In this document: positions 60,177 to 64,000 of the stretch, in pieces
How positions within the stretch are numbered: position 1 is the stretch's first letter
Layout of the letters: every line of letters begins with the position of its first letter
DNA from: Kluyvera sp047971185
GTDB taxonomy: Bacteria; Pseudomonadota; Gammaproteobacteria; Enterobacterales; Enterobacteriaceae
DNA length: 64,000 bases
Assembly (NCBI RefSeq): GCF_047971185.1
Contig: NZ_JBKDZH010000057.1
Coordinates: 7,047-71,046 of the forward strand
Direction: 5' to 3'
Made by a program: the position numbers and the translations under genes
The notes under the pieces: generated by a model
What the model was told of the DNA's origin: nothing
Database searches by the model: none
What the model saw: the letters and a program-made list of their open reading frames with translations, nothing else

Positions 60177-60707
60177 ATGGATAGTTCGTTTACGCCCATT
60201 GAACAAATGCTGAAATTTCGCGCCAGCCGCAGCGAAGAGTTTCCGTTCCAGGAAATTCTGCTGACCCGCCTTTGCATGCACATGCAGGGCAAGCTGCTGG
60301 ATAACCGCAATAAAATGCTGAAAGCTCAAGGGATTAACGAGACGTTATTTATGGCGCTAATCACGCTGGAGTCTCAAGAAAATCACAGCATTCAGCCTTC
60401 CGAACTCAGCTGCGCGCTCGGGTCCTCGCGTACCAATGCCACCCGTATCGCCGATGAGCTGGAAAAACGCGGCTGGATTGAACGTCGTGAAAGCGACAAC
60501 GATCGTCGTTGCCTGCATCTGCAGCTCACCGACAAAGGTCGCGAATTCCTGAACGAGGTTCTGCCTCCGCAGCATCACTGCCTGCATCAGCTCTGGTCGT
60601 CTCTCAGCGCGGCTGAGAAAGATCAGCTTGAGCATATCACCCGCAAACTTCTTACCCGTCTGGATCAGATGGAAGAGGATGGCTCAGTACTCGACGCCCT
60701 GCGCTGA
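60177..60707 (+). CDS. emrR: EmrR (MprA), MarR-family repressor
   Basis: A 176-aa winged-helix repressor of the emr pump: LLDNRNKMLKAQGINETLFM, then SELSCALGSSRTNATRIADELEKRGW and ERRESDNDRRCLHLQLTDKG. It is released by uncouplers and phenolic drugs in E. coli. Length identical to the family. Confidence 0.97.
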   Translation: MDSSFTPIEQMLKFRASRSEEFPFQEILLTRLCMHMQGKLLDNRNKMLKAQGINETLFMALITLESQENHSIQPSELSCALGSSRTNATRIADELEKRGWIERRESDNDRRCLHLQLTDKGREFLNEVLPPQHHCLHQLWSSLSAAEKDQLEHITRKLLTRLDQMEEDGSVLDALR

Positions 60708-60735
60708 TACTACCGCGATCGCAAGGAAAACAAAC

Positions 60736-60765
60736 AGGCCAGCAGATAACCCCTGCTGGCCTTTC
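60736..60765 (+). terminator. Hairpin between emrR and emrA
   Basis: Perfect 10-bp stem AGGCCAGCAG/CTGCTGGCCT followed by TTC. It could reduce read-through from emrR to the pump genes. Confidence 0.55.
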
Positions 60766-60817
60766 TGGTAAACAGGTCGGCGTCGCCGATATAAATAATA
60801 AGAATGTGGAGAATCAC

Positions 60818-61990
60818 ATGAGCGCAAATGCGGAGACTCAAGCCCCGCAGCAACCCGCCAACAAGAAAGGCAAACGTAAACGCGCCCTCATCTTGTTGAC
60901 CTTGCTCTTTGTTATTATTGCCGTGGCCTATGGGGCCTACTGGTTTTTGGTTCTGCGTCACTTCGAGGAAACCGATGACGCTTACGTGGCAGGGAACCAG
61001 GTACAAATCATGGCGCAGGTGTCCGGCAGCGTGACGAAAGTCTGGGCTGACAACACCGATTACATCCAGCAGGGTGACGTGCTGGTCACGCTCGACCAGA
61101 CCGACGCTCAGCAGGCGTTTGAAAAAGCGCAGACCCAGCTGGCCTCCAGCGTGCGTCAGATGCGCCAGCTGATGATCAACAACAAGCAGCTGCAGGCGAA
61201 TATCGATATTCGCAAAACCACGCTGGCTCAGGCGCAAACCGACCTCAACCGTCGTATTCCGCTGGGCAGCGCTAATCTGATTGGCCGTGAAGAGCTGCAG
61301 CACGCGAAAGATGCGGTGACCAGCGCTCAGGCGGCTCTCGACGTGGCGGTGCAGCAGTACAATGCGAACCAGGCGATGATTCTGGGCACCAAACTGGAAG
61401 ATCAGCCGACCGTGCGTCAGGCGGCAACCGACGTGCGTAACGCATGGCTGGCGCTGCAGCGTACCAAAATCGTCAGCCCAATGAGCGGCTACGTGTCCCG
61501 TCGTTCCGTTCAGCCGGGTGCGCAGATTAGCCCGACCACGCCGCTGATGGCGGTGGTGCCGGCCAGCAACCTGTGGGTTGACGCGAACTTTAAAGAGACG
61601 CAGCTGGCGCATATGCGTATTGGCCAGCCGGTGACGGTCATCAGCGACATCTACGGCGACGACGTGAAGTACACCGGGAAAGTGGTCGGTCTCGATATGG
61701 GTACCGGTAGCGCCTTCTCCCTGTTACCGGCGCAGAACGCCACCGGCAACTGGATCAAGGTCGTACAGCGTCTGCCGGTGCGTATTGAACTGGATGCCGA
61801 TCAGCTGGCCAAACACCCGCTGCGTATCGGTCTCTCTACGTTGGTGAAGGTTGATACCTCTAACCGCGACGGTCAGATGCTGGCTAACCAGATTCGTACC
61901 AGCCCGGTTTACGAGAGCAACGCGCGTGAAATCAGCCTCGATCCGGTGAACAAGCTGATTAACGACATCGTCCAGGCCAACGCCAACTAA
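60818..61990 (+). CDS. emrA: EmrA, periplasmic adaptor of multidrug pump
   Basis: A 390-aa membrane fusion protein: one N-terminal helix (ALILLTLLFVIIAVAYGAYWF), a lipoyl/barrel-sandwich domain (EETDDAYVAGNQVQIMAQVSG), a coiled-coil hairpin (about 85-200) and beta-barrel. It links EmrB to TolC. ATG with GGAG upstream gives the E. coli length. Confidence 0.97.
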   Translation: MSANAETQAPQQPANKKGKRKRALILLTLLFVIIAVAYGAYWFLVLRHFEETDDAYVAGNQVQIMAQVSGSVTKVWADNTDYIQQGDVLVTLDQTDAQQAFEKAQTQLASSVRQMRQLMINNKQLQANIDIRKTTLAQAQTDLNRRIPLGSANLIGREELQHAKDAVTSAQAALDVAVQQYNANQAMILGTKLEDQPTVRQAATDVRNAWLALQRTKIVSPMSGYVSRRSVQPGAQISPTTPLMAVVPASNLWVDANFKETQLAHMRIGQPVTVISDIYGDDVKYTGKVVGLDMGTGSAFSLLPAQNATGNWIKVVQRLPVRIELDADQLAKHPLRIGLSTLVKVDTSNRDGQMLANQIRTSPVYESNAREISLDPVNKLINDIVQANAN

Positions 61991-62006
61991 TGCTGGGGTG
62001 CGCGTA

Positions 62007-63542
62007 ATGCAACAGCAAAAACCGCTGGAGGGCGCGCAGCTGGTCATCATGACCATTGCGCTGTCGCTGGCCACCTTTATGCAGGTGCTGGATTCCACCA
62101 TCGCCAACGTGGCGTTGCCGACCATTGCCGGTAACCTTGGCGTCAGCGCCGATCAGGGCACCTGGGTCATCACCTCATTTGCGGTGTGTAACGCCATTGC
62201 GCTGCCGCTGACCGGCTGGTTTACGCGCCGTTTCGGTCAGTTAAAGCTGTTTATCGGCTCGGTGATGATGTTTACCCTGACCTCGTTTCTCTGCGGCTTC
62301 GCCCACAGCATGACCGAGCTGATTATTTTCCGGGCGCTGCAGGGCTTCTTTGCCGGGCCGATGTTCCCGATGTGCCAGACGCTGCTGCTGGTGATTTTTC
62401 CGCCGAGCAAACGCAGTATGGCGCTGGCGCTGCTGTCGATGGTTACGGTGGTGGCGCCGATTGTCGGGCCAATTACCGGCGGCTGGATCACCGATAATTA
62501 CTCCTGGCCGTGGATCTTCTATATCAACGTGCCCATCGGTATCTTCGCCACCATTGTGGTCTGGACCCAGATGCGCGCCCGCGAAGAAACCACCAGCCAT
62601 GCTCCGATCGATTACATCGGTATCGGGTTGCTGGTGCTGGGAGTGGGTCTGCTGCAGGTGGTGCTGGATAAGGGCAACGATCTCGACTGGTTCGCCTCTT
62701 CGCACATCATTGTGATGTCGACGATTTCGGCCATCTCGCTGGTCTCCTTTGTGATTTGGGAGCTGGGGGAGCGGCACCCGATCGTCAACCTGCGCTTGTT
62801 TAAAGACCGTAACTTCGCCGTCGGTACCCTGGCGCTGACTTTGGGGTACGCCGCCTTCTTTGCGATCAACATTATTCTGCCGCAGTGGTTGCAAACGCAG
62901 ATGGGCTATACGGCAATTTGGGCCGGACTGGCCGCGGCGCCGATGGGGATCCTGCCGCTGATGATGACCCCGATTATTGGCCGCTACGCCAACAAGTTCG
63001 ATCTGCGGATCCTGGCTTCGCTGTCATTTTTGACCATGGGGGCATCCTGCCTTATCCGGGCGCAGTTCAATACCGATGTTGATTTCCGCACCATTGCCGA
63101 AGTGCAGTTGTTTATGGGGATCGGCGTGGCGTTCTTCTTTATGCCGATTACCACCATCGTGCTGTCAAACCTCAACGGCGCGGAAGTGGCGGAGGGGTCG
63201 GGGCTGGCGACATTTTTCCGCGTGCTGGGCGGTTCTTTCGCCTCGTCGCTGACGACCTGGATCTGGTCGCGGCGCGAGGTGTTTCATCATGCCAACCTGA
63301 CGGAGAGCGTGTCTGTCTATAATCCGGGAGCGGTGGAGTATGTTGAAAAGATGGGTGGGGCGACGCAGCAGCATATGGCGCTGATTGATAAAACGATTGA
63401 GCAGCAGGCCTACATGATGTCGACCATCGATTACTTCTGGGTGCTGGGCTGGGGCTTTATGGTGTTGATTGCGGTGATCTGGTTTGCGCGTCCACCGTTT
63501 AGCCGTGCCGGGGCGCCAGGGGCACCGTCTGCTGGCCATTAG
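62007..63542 (+). CDS. emrB: EmrB-type multidrug efflux MFS transporter
   Basis: A 511-aa 14-helix MFS transporter of the DHA2 family that exports hydrophobic drugs with EmrA and TolC. The first 45 residues (from MQQQKPLEGAQLVIMTIALS) match E. coli EmrB as I recall it, but the remainder (for example ITSFAVCNAIALPLTGWFTRRFGQ and the EYVEKMGGATQQHM loop) differs strongly and resembles EmrB/FarB proteins of more distant proteobacteria. Motif A- and C-type features are kept (VAPIVGPITGGWITDNYSW). Start at ATG of MQQQ, 16 bases after emrA. Confidence 0.9.
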   Translation: MQQQKPLEGAQLVIMTIALSLATFMQVLDSTIANVALPTIAGNLGVSADQGTWVITSFAVCNAIALPLTGWFTRRFGQLKLFIGSVMMFTLTSFLCGFAHSMTELIIFRALQGFFAGPMFPMCQTLLLVIFPPSKRSMALALLSMVTVVAPIVGPITGGWITDNYSWPWIFYINVPIGIFATIVVWTQMRAREETTSHAPIDYIGIGLLVLGVGLLQVVLDKGNDLDWFASSHIIVMSTISAISLVSFVIWELGERHPIVNLRLFKDRNFAVGTLALTLGYAAFFAINIILPQWLQTQMGYTAIWAGLAAAPMGILPLMMTPIIGRYANKFDLRILASLSFLTMGASCLIRAQFNTDVDFRTIAEVQLFMGIGVAFFFMPITTIVLSNLNGAEVAEGSGLATFFRVLGGSFASSLTTWIWSRREVFHHANLTESVSVYNPGAVEYVEKMGGATQQHMALIDKTIEQQAYMMSTIDYFWVLGWGFMVLIAVIWFARPPFSRAGAPGAPSAGH

Positions 63543-63561
63543 GCATTCGGTTGTAGGGTGT

Positions 63562-63594
63562 AAAAAAGCCGTAACGCAAAACGTTACGGCTTTT
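63562..63594. terminator. Bidirectional terminator between emrB and fumarase gene
   Basis: Stem AAAAGCCGTAACG/CGTTACGGCTTTT with a five-base loop and A/T runs on both sides. Confidence 0.9.
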
Positions 63595-63615
63595 CATTAG
63601 GTTAGTCAGCCACCA

Positions 63616-64000
63616 TTAGCGCTGAGAACACCCTGAACACTGTTTGTTCTGAATCTGCTGGAAGAAGTCGTTGCCTTTGTCATCCACCAGGATGAACGCC
63701 GGGAAGTTTTCTACCTCTATTTTCCAGATAGCTTCCATCCCCAGTTCCGGGTAGGCCACGCACTCGAGGCTCTTAATACTCTGCTGCGCCAGTACTGCCG
63801 CCGGGCCGCCGATGCTGCCGAGGTAGAAACCGCCGTGCTGGTGGCAGGCATCGGTCACCTGCTGGCTGCGGTTGCCTTTTGCCAGCATCACCATGCTGGC
63901 GCCGTGAGACTGCAGCAGATCGACATAAGAATCCATCCGTCCGGCAGTCGTCGGGCCGAGAGAGCCCGAAGCATAGCCTTCCGGGGTTTTGGCCGGGCCA
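63616..64000 (-). CDS. Class I fumarate hydratase, C-terminal part (cut by window edge)
   Basis: The frame is open to the window end. It encodes the C-terminal beta domain of an iron-sulfur class I fumarase (FumA/FumB): GPAKTPEGYASGSLGPTTAGRMDSY (leading part), MVMLAKGNRSQQVTDACHQHG, YLGSIGGPAAVLAQ and ECVAYPELGMEAIWKIEV. It interconverts fumarate and malate. The end differs (IQNKQCSGCSQR). fumA and fumB cannot be told apart here. In E. coli luxS follows emrB; luxS is not seen in this gap. Confidence 0.92.
   Translation of the reverse strand, partial: GPAKTPEGYASGSLGPTTAGRMDSYVDLLQSHGASMVMLAKGNRSQQVTDACHQHGGFYLGSIGGPAAVLAQQSIKSLECVAYPELGMEAIWKIEVENFPAFILVDDKGNDFFQQIQNKQCSGCSQR

Noticed and set aside
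1..64000. CRISPR arrays, tRNA and rRNA genes
   Set aside because: No regularly spaced repeats and no tRNA- or rRNA-like sequence seen other than tmRNA; a tRNAscan/Infernal run was not possible.

Overview
The window is chromosomal DNA from an enterobacterium (Enterobacteriaceae, close to the Klebsiella/Enterobacter/Raoultella group; genus not decided). The gene order pheA, tyrA-aroF, rplS-trmD-rimM-rpsP, ffh, ypjD, corB, grpE, nadK, recN, bamE, rnfH-ratA, smpB, ssrA is the classic enterobacterial backbone. A second backbone block (ygaV-ygaP, alaE, ygaC, ygaM, proVWX, a ygaY-type MFS gene, emrRAB) follows about 32 kb later. Identifications rest on recognising protein sequences; no database search was run.

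Region by region. (1) 1-18.0 kb is backbone: aromatic amino-acid synthesis with an SMP-30/gluconolactonase-like gene between pheA and tyrA, a PepSY/DUF2946 membrane pair with Met/His-rich loops, the ribosomal protein/tRNA methyltransferase operon, SRP protein Ffh, a sigma-32 promoter at grpE, LexA boxes at recN, and smpB-tmRNA. (2) 18.0-27.66 kb is an AT-rich island of about 9.65 kb inserted at the 3' end of ssrA. It carries a P4/CP4-57-type integrase with putative arm sites, a 606-aa DUF4365 nuclease-like protein (the main cargo), a mobilization operon (mobC, mobA, and a mobB nested in mobA in another frame), a candidate oriT, several small unknown proteins, a lipoprotein/zinc-ribbon pair, large inverted repeats, and AlpA. 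The terminator that originally followed ssrA seems to have been pushed to the right end of the island, and a replacement sits at the left end. The whole looks like an integrative mobilizable element. (3) 27.7-50.1 kb is accessory DNA of host-like composition: a YfcZ-family protein, a lipoprotein, an XRE regulator divergent from a PLP-lyase/NhaC-antiporter operon, a Fur-boxed heme operon (receptor, chuT-W-X-Y-U-V order), a four-gene sugar ABC transporter, a LEA-like secreted repeat protein, and a four-gene chaperone-usher fimbrial operon. (4) 50.1-64 kb returns to backbone: sulfur sensing (ygaV/ygaP), alanine export, a MocR/AhpD-like divergent pair where E. coli has nrdHIEF, the ProU glycine-betaine importer, and the EmrAB multidrug pump with an unusual EmrB. 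It ends in a class I fumarase cut by the window edge.

The most novel material is the ssrA island: a compact, mobilizable element whose single large cargo gene joins a DUF4365 nuclease-like N-terminus to an unrecognised region with a cysteine cluster near the C-terminus. That makes it a candidate stand-alone defence gene.
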